Shown here piece by piece: positions 1 to 9,861 of a DNA stretch of 64,000 bases. A program made the translations under genes and the position numbers. The DNA lies in contig CAYZGO010000004.1 in assembly GCA_964478075.1 (NCBI GenBank), positions 1 through 64,000 of the forward strand. The letters run 5' to 3'. The notes beneath the pieces are model-generated. The model made no database searches. It was not told the origin of the DNA and worked only from the letters and a program-made list of their open reading frames with translations. The stretch's first letter is position 1. The number at the start of each line of letters is the position of its first letter. This stretch comes from DAOUEX01 sp034430235. GTDB lineage: Bacteria; Chloroflexota; Anaerolineae; UBA2200.

Positions 1-57
1 CTTTGTCCCTCCCGCCAAATCAACGAATCTCCAACGGACTTTTTCAACACTCTCAAC

Positions 58-86
58 TTGACTTCCTCCACATTTGGTAGTATATT
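58..86 (+). promoter_or_regulatory. sigma-70 type promoter for the FG-GAP secreted protein
   Basis: A -35 box TTGACT (58-63) and a -10 box TATATT (81-86) are separated by exactly 17 bases. The next gene in this direction starts at 311, giving a leader of about 220 bases with no convincing gene of its own. Assignment is by consensus match only. Confidence 0.6.
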
Positions 87-310
87 GCCCTTGCAAAGGT
101 ACTCTCATCACACGCGGAAGCCGATGTGCAACGTACGGACATGGCAATCGACCATACTTGACACTGATCATTTCTGCGCTCGCGCCCATTTGTGCGACGC
201 AAGCCGTCTTTTCCTGACCCTGCGAAAAGGCGGCCTTTTGCTGCTTTCGCCGGATCATCACTTTGGCACAGCAGACAACAGCGTGCTGATCAACAACAGG
301 AGGCATTACC

Positions 311-3300
311 ATGAGGCAACCCACTCTTCGTAAAGGCCTGCATCCATCCCTGGCCCTTCGCTGTCTCATCATTCTAGCTCTCGTCCTGATCCTGGCCTTC
401 CTTTGGTTGCCCTTTGCATCTCGCAGGATGATGGTGCGCGCCTATAACGCGCCCCGCCGAACTGATGGCGGGACTACGCCCCGCCTGAGCAATGGCGGGA
501 CTCCGCGTACAGCGTCGCTACATGCCCCCGATGCGTCGCCCTTGCCAGCATCCGACAGTCCAGTGTCTGCACTGGCCGAGGACTGCACCGTCTGGCAGTA
601 CCTGACAAGGGTTGCACATGCTCATTACTCCGGCGACCCCCCGGGCTACAGCAACTACGTTGACATCGATGGGGATACCCTCGTCGTAGGTGCGAACACC
701 TACGACGTCGGCACCGAGTCGGCCGCAGGCGCAGTCTATGTTTTCTACCGCAATGAGGGCGGCACAGACAATTGGGGGCTCGTGAAGCGTGTCGTCGCTG
801 ACGATGCCAACAATTCAGACTATTTCGGGCACTCGGTGGCTGTCGACGGTGACACGCTCGTTGTGGGGGCGATCTGGGACGATGAGCCCATGCTGGCCCA
901 GGGGACGGCGTACGTGTTCTACCGCAACCACGGTGGCGCCGACAACTGGGGCCAGGTAGCCCAGATCACGCCAAGCGACGCAGCCGCATCTGATGAGTTT
1001 GGCTACTCCGTGGCCATCGACGGAGATATCATGGTTGTGGGCGCTAGATGGGCAGGCGCAGGTGGAAAGGCCTACGTCTTTTATCGCAACCAGGGCGGCG
1101 CTGACAGTTGGGGTGCGGTGACCAAGCTGAGCCGCAGCGATGCAGCGGCGGCCGACGACCAGTACGGCATCTCTGTAGCTATTGACGGCAGCATTGCGGC
1201 TGTCGGATCGTACAAGGACGACGACAACGGGTGGAACTCAGGCGCGGCCTACCTGTTCTATCGCAACCAGGGCGGTGCTGACAACTGGGGGCAATTCAAG
1301 AAGCTCACCCCATCGCCCGCGGCGAGCGAGGACTATTTCGGGCGAGCGGTGGCCATAGATGGCAACACCGTCGTCGTAGGCGCGGAAGGGTACGACACCT
1401 TGAGTTCAGTGTTCGCCGGCTCAGCCTACGTCTTTTATCGCAACCAGGGCGGCGCTGACAATTGGGGCCAGGTCGCCCAGCTCACAGCGAGCGATGGAGC
1501 GGACTTTGACTATTTCGGTCACGCCGCCGATATCAACGGCGACTGTATCATCATTGGAGCCTACCGACACGACAAGAATCCGGGTGGCGATGACCGCTCA
1601 GGAGCTGGATACCTCTTCCAGCGTGACCAAGGCGGGGCGGACAGTTGGGGTGAGGTGCAAAAGCTGTTCCACTCGAGCATCTCGAACTATGACTACCTGG
1701 GAGCCGCAGCGGCGATAGATGGCGACACGGTAGCTCTCGATGCGCCTGGCAAGAACCGGACATACATATACGAGAAAACAGTGCTCCCAGACCTGCAGAT
1801 CACCAAGGTCGCCGCTCCCACGGAGATCGACCCCGGCGGCGAGATCACTTTCACCATCGCCTACACCAACAACGCGGGCCTGGCCACAGGGGTGCAGATC
1901 ACGGACATCATACCTTCTGAGGTCACCGTCAGCAGCATCTCCCACAGCGGAGCGACGATCACTGACACGAGCACGACGCCAGCCTACGTCTGGGATGTGG
2001 ACAATCTGGCACAGGGCGATGGCGGCGACATTATTATCAAAGGCACAGTCAACGCTGTCTGCCAGTCATCCCCCAGCTCTTTCAGCAACACGGCCGAGAT
2101 ATCGTCCAGCGAGCAGGAGTGCGATTCGAGCGACAACCAGGGCACAATCACGGTCAACGTGCGCGCCAGCAATCCCTCGATTCAGACTCTACAGATCGAC
2201 CAGCCCGATCCCTGCGCCGACACCATCAACTACACCGCCTCCATCGCCGACCCTGAAGGAGTGGACACCCTCATCTGGAGGCTCGTCTTCTCCGACGGCG
2301 GTGCGGTCAGCGCCAGCGGCAGCACCGTCAGCGGCTCTTATCCGCTGCAGGACCCCGCCTACTGCGGCAACGTACAGGCCACGCTCACCGTCACCGATGA
2401 GCAGGGCTGCACTGACACCATGAGCAGCAACACCGTAGACGTCAATCAGCCGCCGAGCGTCAGCGGTGTAGCGATCTCCCAGCCGGATCCCTGCGCCGAC
2501 AGCATCGACTACACGGCAACGATCAGCGATTGTGACGACGTGAGCACGGTGTCCTGGCAACTGGCCTTCTCGGATGGCGGCTCGGTCACCGGTAGCGGTG
2601 ACGCGGTCAGCGGCGCTTACTCCCTGCAGGACCCGGCCTACTGCGGCGATATACAGGCCACGCTGACCATCACGGACGACCAGAGCTGCACTGACACCAT
2701 GAGCAGCAACACCGTAGACGTCAACCAGCCACCAACCATCAGCAGCCTCACCATCAGCCAGCCCAACCCGTGCGTTGATGAAATCGACGGCGACGCGTAC
2801 TTCAGGGATTGCGACGGCGGTGACTTCACCGTGCAACTCACCTTCTCCGATGGCGCCTCGTTCAATGCCAGCGTCGTCGCCGGCACCTCGGATGTTCACG
2901 TCATCATTTCCTACTCCCTGCAGGACCCCGCCTACTGCGGCAACATACAGGCCACCCTCACGGTCACCGATGAGCACAGCTGCAGTGATACCTTGAGCAG
3001 CAATACCGTGGACATCAATCAGCCGCCGCAAATAGACAGCCTGACGATCGACCGACCCGATCCATCGTCAGATGTGGTCAACTATGCAGCGTCGGTGGCT
3101 GATTGCGACGGCGACGACCTCACCTGGGACCTCGCTTTCTTCGATGGCGGCCTTATCCTGGGCAGCGGCACTTCCATCGCTGGCATCTACCACCTGCAGG
3201 ACCCCAGCTACTCTGGTGACATCACCGGCACACTGACAATCAGCGATACCAGCCAATGCACCGATACCATGACCACTGTCTTCCACCCCGGCTACCTGCA

Positions 3301-4134
3301 GGTAACCAAGACCGACCTGCAAGACCCTGTCCCGGCCACCTGGTACATCAGGTACACCATTGTAGTGACCAATACGGCAGGGGTGGCAGCAGGCACGATC
3401 TGGCTGACCGATACACTGCCAGCAGGGACCTATTTGGCTAGCGTGCCGGCCAACGACGGCTGGGCGCATGAGGGTGCGGTGGTAACACGCACCGTCTCCT
3501 CACTGGCACCCGGCAGCAGTGTCAGCTTTAGCCTGCACCTTGGCACGCACTCGACAACGCGAGGCCCAGTCAACAACACGGTGGAGGCACGTTGGGGGAC
3601 CTTTGCCATCAGCGACACAGAGACAACGACGGTGATCGAGCCGCCGGGCCCGGCGACAAAGACGCCGACACCCACGCCGACCAATACGCCGACGCCGACG
3701 CCGACGAGCACGCGCACGCCGACGCCGACGCCGACAGGTACGCTTGAGCCGCAGGTCACAGGGTGCATCGCCGCGTATGCTTGGAATGATCTCAACGGCA
3801 ACGGCGTACCGGATCCGGGCGAACCGCCGCTCCCAGGAGCATTCGTCGAGATATTTCCCGCTCAGCCTTCCACCGGGGCGGCCGCACAGCTCCTCGATAC
3901 GCCGATTGCGTCCTGTGCACCACAGATGACACTGGCTTCTGTATGTGCTGCGGGCTCCCGCCGGGCGACTATACGGTTGCGGTCACCAGCCCGGATGGAT
4001 ACGTGCCGACGACAAGCACCAGCTATGCGGTCACGGTGGTTGGGGGTGAGACGAGCACAATCCACTTTGGCGCTACGGCGCAGTACCGAATCTTCCTGCC
4101 GTACCTGTACCATTGGCCGACATTTTGGGAGTAA
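311..4134 (+). pseudogene. secreted FG-GAP / DUF11 repeat protein, frameshifted near the C-terminus
   Basis: This is a very large exported protein of about 1275 residues. It starts at an ATG preceded by AGGAGG (298-303). A hydrophobic signal segment lies at residues 15-35. About seven FG-GAP propeller repeats follow (residues 95-490), each carrying a version of 'AYVFYRNQGGADNWG'. A DUF11-type domain is at about 495-620. Four near-identical Ig/PKD-like repeats ('QPDPCAD', 'SLQDPAYCG') run to about 1000, then a second DUF11 domain, a Thr-Pro linker (3655-3735) and a SdrD B-like domain. The reading frame is lost between about 3850 and 3920. The other frame restores the domain ('GFCMCCGLPPGDYTV') and ends at 4134 with the tail 'YRIFLPYLYHW', whereas the uncorrected frame runs to 4156 with unrelated sequence. 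The frameshift may be genuine or an assembly error. A surface or adhesion role is inferred from the domains. Confidence 0.8.
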
Positions 4135-5063
4135 AGCAGGCAGTGTAGTTGACTGAGGTGATCGGCGCCTCCAGGGTGCCGGTCACCTCACTCCGTTTGC
4201 TCCACATCTGGCGGCGGAAGGGAAGCGGATAATCGGATGGGCGCTGCTGGTCATCCGTTTATCCGTTTCGCCGCCTCAGTCCTGTCGTCCCCGTTTACGC
4301 CTCTGGCGTAAAGACCAGAGGTGAGACAGGAAAGGCATCCGTTGACAGTTCCGCCCTCGCCCTCTGCCACGTAGTCCAGACCGTCATCGTCCAAACGATA
4401 GGTCAGGGTCTCCCTCCCACTCCTGATCAGCGGGATGAGGTCTGGATGAAATAGGATCACTCTATCGGCCCTTGTCATCGCTGCACTTCCCGTGCACTCG
4501 AAACCTATGCGAAAAGTGCTGGAGAAACCAGGTTTTTGACAAAAACCTGGTTTCTGTTGGTCTACCTGTTTTGTGTTGGTGCATTTGCTTTGCCGCAGAG
4601 CACGCAGAGCGCGGAGCCTTTGTCATGAAGGACCAAATCCGAAGGGTTTCTCGAGTTTTCTCAGCGTCCTCGGCGGTTTTTGCGGTAAGACAACGAGCCA
4701 GTTTTGATAACAACGCAATTGCGGGAGACTACCTCGTTTCTGGCTCACTCTTTTTTCGCACCGGCACTTAATCCCAGCTGCAGTTGCCCAATGTCCGCAA
4801 GCCCAAAAACGCGTGTATCGGCTGATCGTCAGCTTGTTGTCTGCTACATTTCAGGCAAACAAACAGGTCTACGCCTATAATGTAGTTAGAAGCATAAAAG
4901 TGCTTCTCAATGCTCATACGCAGAGAAGCCACTCGCGGAGTACTGCGTCAACCGCTAAGTCTAGGCACCTATTCTCACATCGTTCATCCCGCTCGACGGG
5001 CCGGCAATTCGACCACACAGCTTCAGTTATTGATGCACAAAGCAGTAGAAGGAGGTTCAGACG
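4135..5063. other. long intergenic region carrying dispersed repeats
   Basis: No convincing gene is seen. At 4270-4321 lies a dispersed element whose core 'CCCGTTTACGCCTCTGGCG' pairs with the following 'AAAGACCAGAGG'-type arm; related copies occur near 6141, 11228 and 34900. At about 4585-4690 there is a 'cgcagagcacgcagagc' type low-complexity repeat of the kind that recurs between genes in this window. A TATAAT-like -10 hexamer at 4876-4881 could serve the small gene at 5064, but no good -35 box accompanies it. Confidence 0.5.
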
Positions 5064-5267
5064 ATGTGGTGGTACCGTCCACGGTACCCATGGTACATGT
5101 ACAGAAGATGGCGACGGCCCATCTGGCGGCGGCCCTTTTGGGGACCTCGTCGCCCGATATTCTGGGGGCCTGGAGGCTGCCTGGGCTGTGTGCCCCTGTT
5201 GTTGCTGATGCTCTTCTTCCTGCTAGCCTCAGCGACAATGTGCTCTCGATGGCTCTTCTGCTACTAG
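5064..5267 (+). CDS. small Trp/Arg/Pro-rich protein with one membrane segment
   Basis: A 67-residue protein that I do not recognise as a named family. The first half is extraordinarily rich in Trp, Arg, Tyr and Pro ('MWWYRPRYPWYMYRRWRRP', residues 1-19), and residues 20-38 continue the pattern. A Gly-Cys element 'GGCLGC' follows, then a strongly hydrophobic stretch (about 43-58) that should span the membrane. An excellent ribosome binding site (AGAAGGAGG) sits 7-8 bases before the ATG, which argues that the frame is real. The positive, aromatic N-terminus is probably cytoplasmic or at the membrane surface. It stands alone, convergent with the zinc-ribbon gene downstream. Function is unknown. 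Confidence 0.65.
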   Translation: MWWYRPRYPWYMYRRWRRPIWRRPFWGPRRPIFWGPGGCLGCVPLLLLMLFFLLASATMCSRWLFCY

Positions 5268-5319
5268 CACACTACGGCCTCGCCGAGAGGCCTCTCAGAC
5301 AGTCCCCCCGCGCTGCAGC

Positions 5320-5958
5320 CTACGTCTGAGCTACGCCGCACTCTGGGCAGAATTTGGCGTCGGCCGGGATTTTGGCCCCGCACTGGGCACAGAACTTCTC
5401 GGCTGCCAGCGGAGCACCGCACTGGGCACAGAACTTGCCGCCACCGACTGGTGCACCGCACTGGGGACACACTGCTTTGATCACGTCATCGAACGCCTCT
5501 GGCGTCACCCTCTCGCTAGCCGCTTCGTGGGCAACCTGGCGCGCTTTGTCCATGGCCGCGCTGGCCTGCATGGCGGACATTTCCACTGCCAGGTCAGGGG
5601 CGCAGCCCTTGCACAATCCCCGCGTCTCGTTCCAGCACTTATCCACGCACACCCACTTGCTGCAATGCGGACACTGCCGGAAATGCGGCCTGGCCTGTTC
5701 AACCGCCTCAGCAAATGCCTTGTCGTGCGCTTTCTCCCACGCCGCAGAGTGAACCCTCTCGCCCACACTGGCTGCACTGCCAAGGATGCCGCCAAACAGG
5801 TCGCCGGCCGCATCTAGAGCTTCGCTCACCAGCCCTGTCGCCGAAGTCTTGAATGGAGTGCGATAGCCCACCCGGCAGCGGTCACAGTAGAACTCGAACT
5901 GGAAACCGCGATCAGTGCTCTGATCTTTGTAGTTACGCACGAATCTGATCAACTCCAT
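5320..5958 (-). CDS. multi zinc-ribbon protein
   Basis: A 212-residue cytoplasmic protein with several Cys-x2-Cys pairs. Residues 20-35 hold a first pair ('YCDRC'). A treble-clef-like group lies at about 94-120 ('CPHCSKWVCVDKCW', 'CKGC'). Three short zinc ribbons follow at 164-212 ('CPQCGAPV', 'FCAQCGAPL', 'FCAQCGAKI', 'FCPECG'). The middle region (40-90) is Ala/Gly rich and helical. The ATG at 5956-5958 follows GAGGAGG, a strong ribosome binding site. Proteins with tandem double zinc ribbons usually act as adaptors in protein or nucleic-acid complexes; no enzyme domain is visible. The exact role cannot be assigned. Confidence 0.85.
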   Translation of the reverse strand: MELIRFVRNYKDQSTDRGFQFEFYCDRCRVGYRTPFKTSATGLVSEALDAAGDLFGGILGSAASVGERVHSAAWEKAHDKAFAEAVEQARPHFRQCPHCSKWVCVDKCWNETRGLCKGCAPDLAVEMSAMQASAAMDKARQVAHEAASERVTPEAFDDVIKAVCPQCGAPVGGGKFCAQCGAPLAAEKFCAQCGAKIPADAKFCPECGVAQT

Positions 5959-6117
5959 CTCTGCCTCCTCTCCGCGCCCGATTCGATACAGCCTCTCGCA
6001 CTACTCTGTAATGATTATTCCGCATAGAGGTTGTCTTGTCCAACACTCGCCCTTACCCAACAGGGCTTCTCCAAAGCCTGGTTACATCCATCATGTTCAG
6101 CGGCAGTTGCCATTTAC

Positions 6118-6235
6118 CTTGTCTCGCGTTTACCTTGTCTCCCGTTTACGCCTCTGGCGTAAAGACCGGGGGTACGCGACAAGGCCTAGACGGCGCCTCT
6201 ATGCGTAACGACTAGAGGTGCGCAAAGACAAAGGC
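6118..6235. repeat. dispersed hairpin repeat cluster
   Basis: The segment 6141-6172 carries 'CCCGTTTACGCCTCTGGCG' followed by a complementary arm; 6190-6225 carries a decayed second hairpin with 'cgcctctatgcg' and 'actagaggtgcg'. It lies between two convergent or tail-to-tail transcription units and is the same family as the elements at 4270, 11228 and 34900. Confidence 0.65.
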
Positions 6236-6266
6236 AGCCCGGGAGAACATCCGAGTAGGGATCATC

Positions 6267-7313
6267 CTATTGCGGCAGCACAGCCATCCTCTCCCAGCGC
6301 CAGCGATCTGGGTTACAGCGGGCATCGGTGATCTTTCTCAAGGCCGTGCCATCCTTCCGCATGACATAGATAGACCACACGCCACCTCGGTCGGAGCGAA
6401 AGGCAATATGCTCGCCGTCAGGAAGCCACAGCGGAAGCGCATCGGTGGTCGGGTTGTTGGTCAAGCGCCGCTGATTGCTGCCATCGCCATCCATCACATA
6501 GATCTCCCAGTTGCCATCACGGTGAGATGTGAAAGCAATTTGCCGCCCGTCAGGTGACCATGACGGGTTCTGATCATCGGCGTACTTGTTGATCATGCGC
6601 CGGCCGGAACCGTCGCTGTTGATAAGGAACAATCCGCATATGGAGCCGTCGCAGGTCTTGCAGATGAATCTCATCTCTGTGGGGTGCCAGACAGGCTGAT
6701 CGCCTTCAGTGATCATACGGTCGCCCTGACCATCTATGCCAATAACGTGGATCTCCAAAGCCCACTGGAACCTTTCCCAGTTGACATCGCCGGTCTGATA
6801 GATGACGCTGTAGCCATCCGGCCCGACATTGGCAAAGGCAGCCTCACCATCATTAATGACCCTGCGCCTGTTGCTCCCGTCGGTGTGCATGATGTCCACA
6901 CCGTTGCCAGCCCAACTGTAGAACATGACCTCTTGGCCATCCTTGGTGAAGGAAGGCTCGCTGGCATCAGCCACAAGCAATTCCTTGCCAGTGCCATCGA
7001 GGTTGATCCAATAGATGTCATACTCAAAGTTGCGCCTATTCTCCGTATAAGCCAGCCTGCCACGGAGCGCTGCAGATGGCTTCTTGGTGGGAACGGCCGT
7101 CGCGGTCGGCTCCGGCGTCTCCGTTGCCAGCGGGGTATACGTAGGATATGGTGTATACGTCGGTAGTAGGCCTGGCGTCAACGTCGCTGTCGGCAGCGGG
7201 GTATACGTAGGATACGGGGTGTAAGTAGGCAGCGGCGTAGCGCCAGGGCGCCTCCCAACACAGCAGGCGGTCAGCATCAGAACAAGGCATACCAGAGCTA
7301 GAATCCTTCTCAT
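6267..7313 (-). CDS. TolB-like PD40 beta-propeller lipoprotein
   Basis: A 348-residue exported lipoprotein. The start chosen is the ATG at 7311-7313, behind AAAGGA. The signal peptide ends in a lipobox 'LMLTAC', so Cys is the probable lipid anchor. Residues 25-80 form a Thr/Pro/Tyr linker with repeated 'PTYTPYPTYTPLPT'. The remainder is a propeller of PD40/WD40-like blades with 'SWSPDGRQIAFTSHRDGNW' and 'LPDGEHIAF'. TolB-type propellers bind proteins or peptides in the envelope; in Chloroflexota-like genomes such lipoproteins are abundant and their ligands are unknown. Two more PD40 proteins occur in this window (35073 and 57282). Confidence 0.88.
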   Translation of the reverse strand: MRRILALVCLVLMLTACCVGRRPGATPLPTYTPYPTYTPLPTATLTPGLLPTYTPYPTYTPLATETPEPTATAVPTKKPSAALRGRLAYTENRRNFEYDIYWINLDGTGKELLVADASEPSFTKDGQEVMFYSWAGNGVDIMHTDGSNRRRVINDGEAAFANVGPDGYSVIYQTGDVNWERFQWALEIHVIGIDGQGDRMITEGDQPVWHPTEMRFICKTCDGSICGLFLINSDGSGRRMINKYADDQNPSWSPDGRQIAFTSHRDGNWEIYVMDGDGSNQRRLTNNPTTDALPLWLPDGEHIAFRSDRGGVWSIYVMRKDGTALRKITDARCNPDRWRWERMAVLPQ

Positions 7314-7555
7314 CTGCAAATCCTTTCTTTGCTTATGTCACCAAGACACACCGGATCCTCCAAGCCTGATACTCGCGCTACCAAGAGCAAGACCTGCCAA
7401 CCCATGCAAGTCCCGTGACAACAACAGTATACACCATGCTCCTACCATCTGTCAACACTATCGAACCCCCCTGACGTCGTCAAACGGGTGGTGTTGAGAA
7501 CGCTGTCGCGCAAATCATCTGACCTGCCTTGAAACGAATACTCGCTGCAACTCCA

Positions 7556-7584
7556 TTGACGATGGGCTGGTAGCATGCTATAAT
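7556..7584 (+). promoter_or_regulatory. sigma-70 type promoter for the alcohol dehydrogenase
   Basis: TTGACG (7556-7561) and TATAAT (7579-7584) are spaced by 17 bases. Transcription from here would give a leader of about 140 bases before the start codon at 7733. The leader contains a small stem (TGGCTGA ... TCAGCCA, about 7650-7671). Confidence 0.7.
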
Positions 7585-7732
7585 GCCAATCAGCTTGGCG
7601 CACCGGGATGCCAACACCCGACCAGTACCGCCCGCCGATAACGCCAAGTGGCTGAGCTTTCTTCAGCCAGCGCTATCGTGCAGCCCCGTCATTCACGCCG
7701 GGACAGAGTACCTTCAACAGGAGATACTACTC

Positions 7733-8740
7733 ATGAAAGCAATGGTCTTAACCACACCCAAACCCGCAGACGACAACCCGCTGACCCTGACAACGCTGCC
7801 CGATCCCCAACCAGGCCCCGGCCAAGTGCGGCTGCAGGTGCGGGTCTGTGGCGTGTGTCACACGGACCTGCACACGGTGGAAGGTGACCTTACCTTGCCC
7901 AAACTGCCGCTCATCCCCGGCCATGAGATCGTGGGAGTAGTGGATGCACTGGGGTCAGGTGCCACCCGTTTTCAGGTGGACGACCGTGTGGGCGTGGCTT
8001 GGCTGAACTGGGCCTGTGGAAACTGCGACTTCTGCCAGCAGGGCCACGAGAACCTATGTCGGAGCGCCCGCTTCACCGGCCTCCACGCTGATGGTGGATA
8101 CGCCCAGTACACTGTGGTGGACGAGCGCTTTGCCTACCCCATCGCAGAAGCCTTCACAGATGCAGAAGCGGCACCGCTTATGTGTGCGGGCATCATTGGC
8201 TACCGCTCCCTGTGCCTCAGTGAGATTCAGGCAGGCGGACGCCTGGGGCTGTATGGATTCGGTGCCAGCGCCCACATCGCCATTCAGGTGGCTCGGTACT
8301 GGGGCTGTGAGGTCTATGTCTTCAGCCGTGCGGAGGAGCACCGCCGCCACGCCGAAGAACTGGGGGCAGTCTGGACCGGGTTAGCGCAAGACAAGCCGCC
8401 GGCTCTCCTGGACGCAAGCATTATCTTTGCCCCGGCGGGCTGGCTGGTGCCCCTGGCACTGGGTCACCTGCGCCCAGGTGGCACGCTCGCCATCAATGCC
8501 ATCTACATGAGTCCTATTCCCGAAATACGCTACAATCTGATCTACGGCGAGCGCACTATGCGCAGCGTGGCCAACTTTTCGCGGCACGATGCCGAGGAGT
8601 TCCTGCCCCTGGCTGGCGAGATCCCGGTACGCACTGAGGTGGAGGTCTTCCCACTCGAGGAGGCCAACGCGGTGCTGCAACGGTTGCGACGGAGCGAGAT
8701 TCGAGGGGCGGCCGTGCTGGCAATTCCGCCCTGCGAGTAG
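7733..8740 (+). CDS. zinc-dependent alcohol dehydrogenase (MDR family)
   Basis: A 335-residue medium-chain dehydrogenase, normal length for bacterial zinc ADHs. It oxidises alcohols or reduces aldehydes with NAD(P). Catalytic zinc ligands are visible: Cys42 in 'CGVCHTD' and His64-Glu65 in 'PGHE'. The structural zinc loop is complete ('CGNCDFCQQGHENLC', about 90-104). The cofactor-binding turn is an unusual 'GLYGFGASAH', Gly-rich but not the textbook GxGxxG. I chose the ATG at 7733, preceded by AGGAG, over an upstream in-frame start at 7583, which would overlap the -10 box. It is monocistronic, followed by repeat sequence. Substrate is not predictable. Confidence 0.9.
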   Translation: MKAMVLTTPKPADDNPLTLTTLPDPQPGPGQVRLQVRVCGVCHTDLHTVEGDLTLPKLPLIPGHEIVGVVDALGSGATRFQVDDRVGVAWLNWACGNCDFCQQGHENLCRSARFTGLHADGGYAQYTVVDERFAYPIAEAFTDAEAAPLMCAGIIGYRSLCLSEIQAGGRLGLYGFGASAHIAIQVARYWGCEVYVFSRAEEHRRHAEELGAVWTGLAQDKPPALLDASIIFAPAGWLVPLALGHLRPGGTLAINAIYMSPIPEIRYNLIYGERTMRSVANFSRHDAEEFLPLAGEIPVRTEVEVFPLEEANAVLQRLRRSEIRGAAVLAIPPCE

Positions 8741-9094
8741 TTGTGTTTACTAACCACAAAGGCACTGAGGAGACAAATCAAGGAGAGCTCTGCGTGTCTT
8801 TGTAGCTTCGTGGTAAGAAAGCAGGGCCAACCACAAAGACCCAGAGTTCACGTTCCTACTTCCTTGGTGTCTTTGTGCCTTAGTGGTCAACTCGTGCAGG
8901 GCGTTGGCGTAGGAGTTGGTGTCAGAGCCGGCCATGGGCTTGTGCCAGCCAGAGACCCACACACAGCGCGGAGTAGTACTCACCAAGGCTGCCACTACCA
9001 CCGTGGCGTGGTCTAGCATACCACGCCCCGACAGCACACTCGCCATATCCCAGTGCCATCCCCTGCATGAGATTCGGGCAGCAAGCCCATCACA
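8741..9094. repeat. intergenic region with an inverted 'accacaaag' repeat
   Basis: At 8750-8890 two oppositely oriented copies of an 'accacaaagrcac' / 'gtgccttagtggt' type sequence face each other across about 130 bases, with 'cacaaagacccagag' in the middle. The arrangement resembles low-complexity intergenic repeats seen elsewhere in the window. No credible coding sequence is present from 8741 to the hpf promoter. Confidence 0.55.
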
Positions 9095-9123
9095 TTGACA
9101 TTTCCTGAAAACCAGGATAGAAT
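9095..9123 (+). promoter_or_regulatory. sigma-70 type promoter for hpf
   Basis: A perfect -35 box TTGACA (9095-9100), a 17-base spacer and a -10 box TAGAAT (9118-9123) lie about 120 bases before the hpf start codon. This is one of the strongest consensus promoters in the window. Confidence 0.75.
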
Positions 9124-9249
9124 ACACATATAGATGATGATACATCTTGTCTCCGCCGAATCTTGCACGTCACTGTCAGCACCCCATGACCCAGTACTAT
9201 TCCTTCATTCTGTTGTGCGCATACCAAACGGAGAAAGGAGCGGTGTGGA

Positions 9250-9792
9250 ATGCAGCTGATTATCAAAGGCAAGAACATGCAGGTCAGCGAGTCGCTGAAG
9301 AAGTACGTGGACAAAAAGATCGGCACGCTAGACCGCTATCTCCCCACGATCGCCGAAGGCCGCGTCGAACTGTCACTACAGCAAGCCAAGAGCACCCAGG
9401 ATCGTCAGGTCGTGCAGGTCACCCTGCGGAGCAACAACACTATTCTCCGCGCTGAGGAAAGCAGTGCCGACATATTTGCCGCCATTGACGCTGTGCGGGA
9501 CAAGCTGCAGCGCCAGATCAAACGCTACAAGGAGAAGCGAATACGCATCCGCGAGCGTGCCCAGGCAGCTGCTGCCAAGTCGACTACGCTGGTCGCGGAG
9601 GCGACGCCACCCCATATCGTTCGCCTCAAACGCTTCACCGTAGCGCCTATGAATCAAGATGAAGCTATCGAACAGATGGAACTGCTGGGCCACGATTTCT
9701 TCATCTTTTTCAACCCCAGCACCGAGTCCATGAATGTCATCTACCGCCGCAAAGACGGCAACTATGGGTTGTTACAACCCGAATTGGCCTAG
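9250..9792 (+). CDS. hpf: ribosome hibernation promoting factor, long form
   Basis: A 180-residue long-form HPF. The N-terminal domain (1-100) has the beta-alpha-beta-beta-beta-alpha fold signature ('MQLIIKGKNMQVSESLKKY') and binds the 30S subunit at the mRNA channel. A basic linker (105-120) leads to the C-terminal dimerisation domain (122-178, 'RFTVAPMNQDEAIEQMELLG'), which lets two 70S particles form an inactive 100S dimer. Such proteins protect ribosomes during starvation. The ATG follows AAAGGAG. A strong promoter precedes the gene and a perfect hairpin follows it, so it is transcribed alone. Confidence 0.96.
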   Translation: MQLIIKGKNMQVSESLKKYVDKKIGTLDRYLPTIAEGRVELSLQQAKSTQDRQVVQVTLRSNNTILRAEESSADIFAAIDAVRDKLQRQIKRYKEKRIRIRERAQAAAAKSTTLVAEATPPHIVRLKRFTVAPMNQDEAIEQMELLGHDFFIFFNPSTESMNVIYRRKDGNYGLLQPELA

Positions 9793-9795
9793 CAC

Positions 9796-9828
9796 AAAGT
9801 GGGGGCCAGCTCATCTGGCCCCCACTTT
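9796..9828 (+). terminator. intrinsic terminator after hpf
   Basis: A perfect 14-base stem (AAAGTGGGGGCCAG / CTGGCCCCCACTTT) with a 5-base loop lies 4 bases after the hpf stop codon and ends in a T-run. It lies just ahead of the phosphatase gene, which therefore probably has its own promoter or depends on read-through. Confidence 0.85.
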
Positions 9829-9861
9829 CATGCCCGCATATCATGGAGGAGTGCCCGCGAC

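Noticed and set aside
58..333. 91-codon open frame before the FG-GAP gene
   Set aside because: It starts on the promoter itself, has no ribosome binding site or family resemblance, and overlaps the true gene start.
2189..3031. 280-codon minus-strand open frame inside the FG-GAP gene
   Set aside because: It is the antisense shadow of repeated Ig-like domains; its Gly/Val/Ala repeats mirror the sense repeat and no start signal is present.
8741..9016. 91-codon open frame after the alcohol dehydrogenase
   Set aside because: It consists of translated intergenic repeat with Val-Gly runs and has no start signal.
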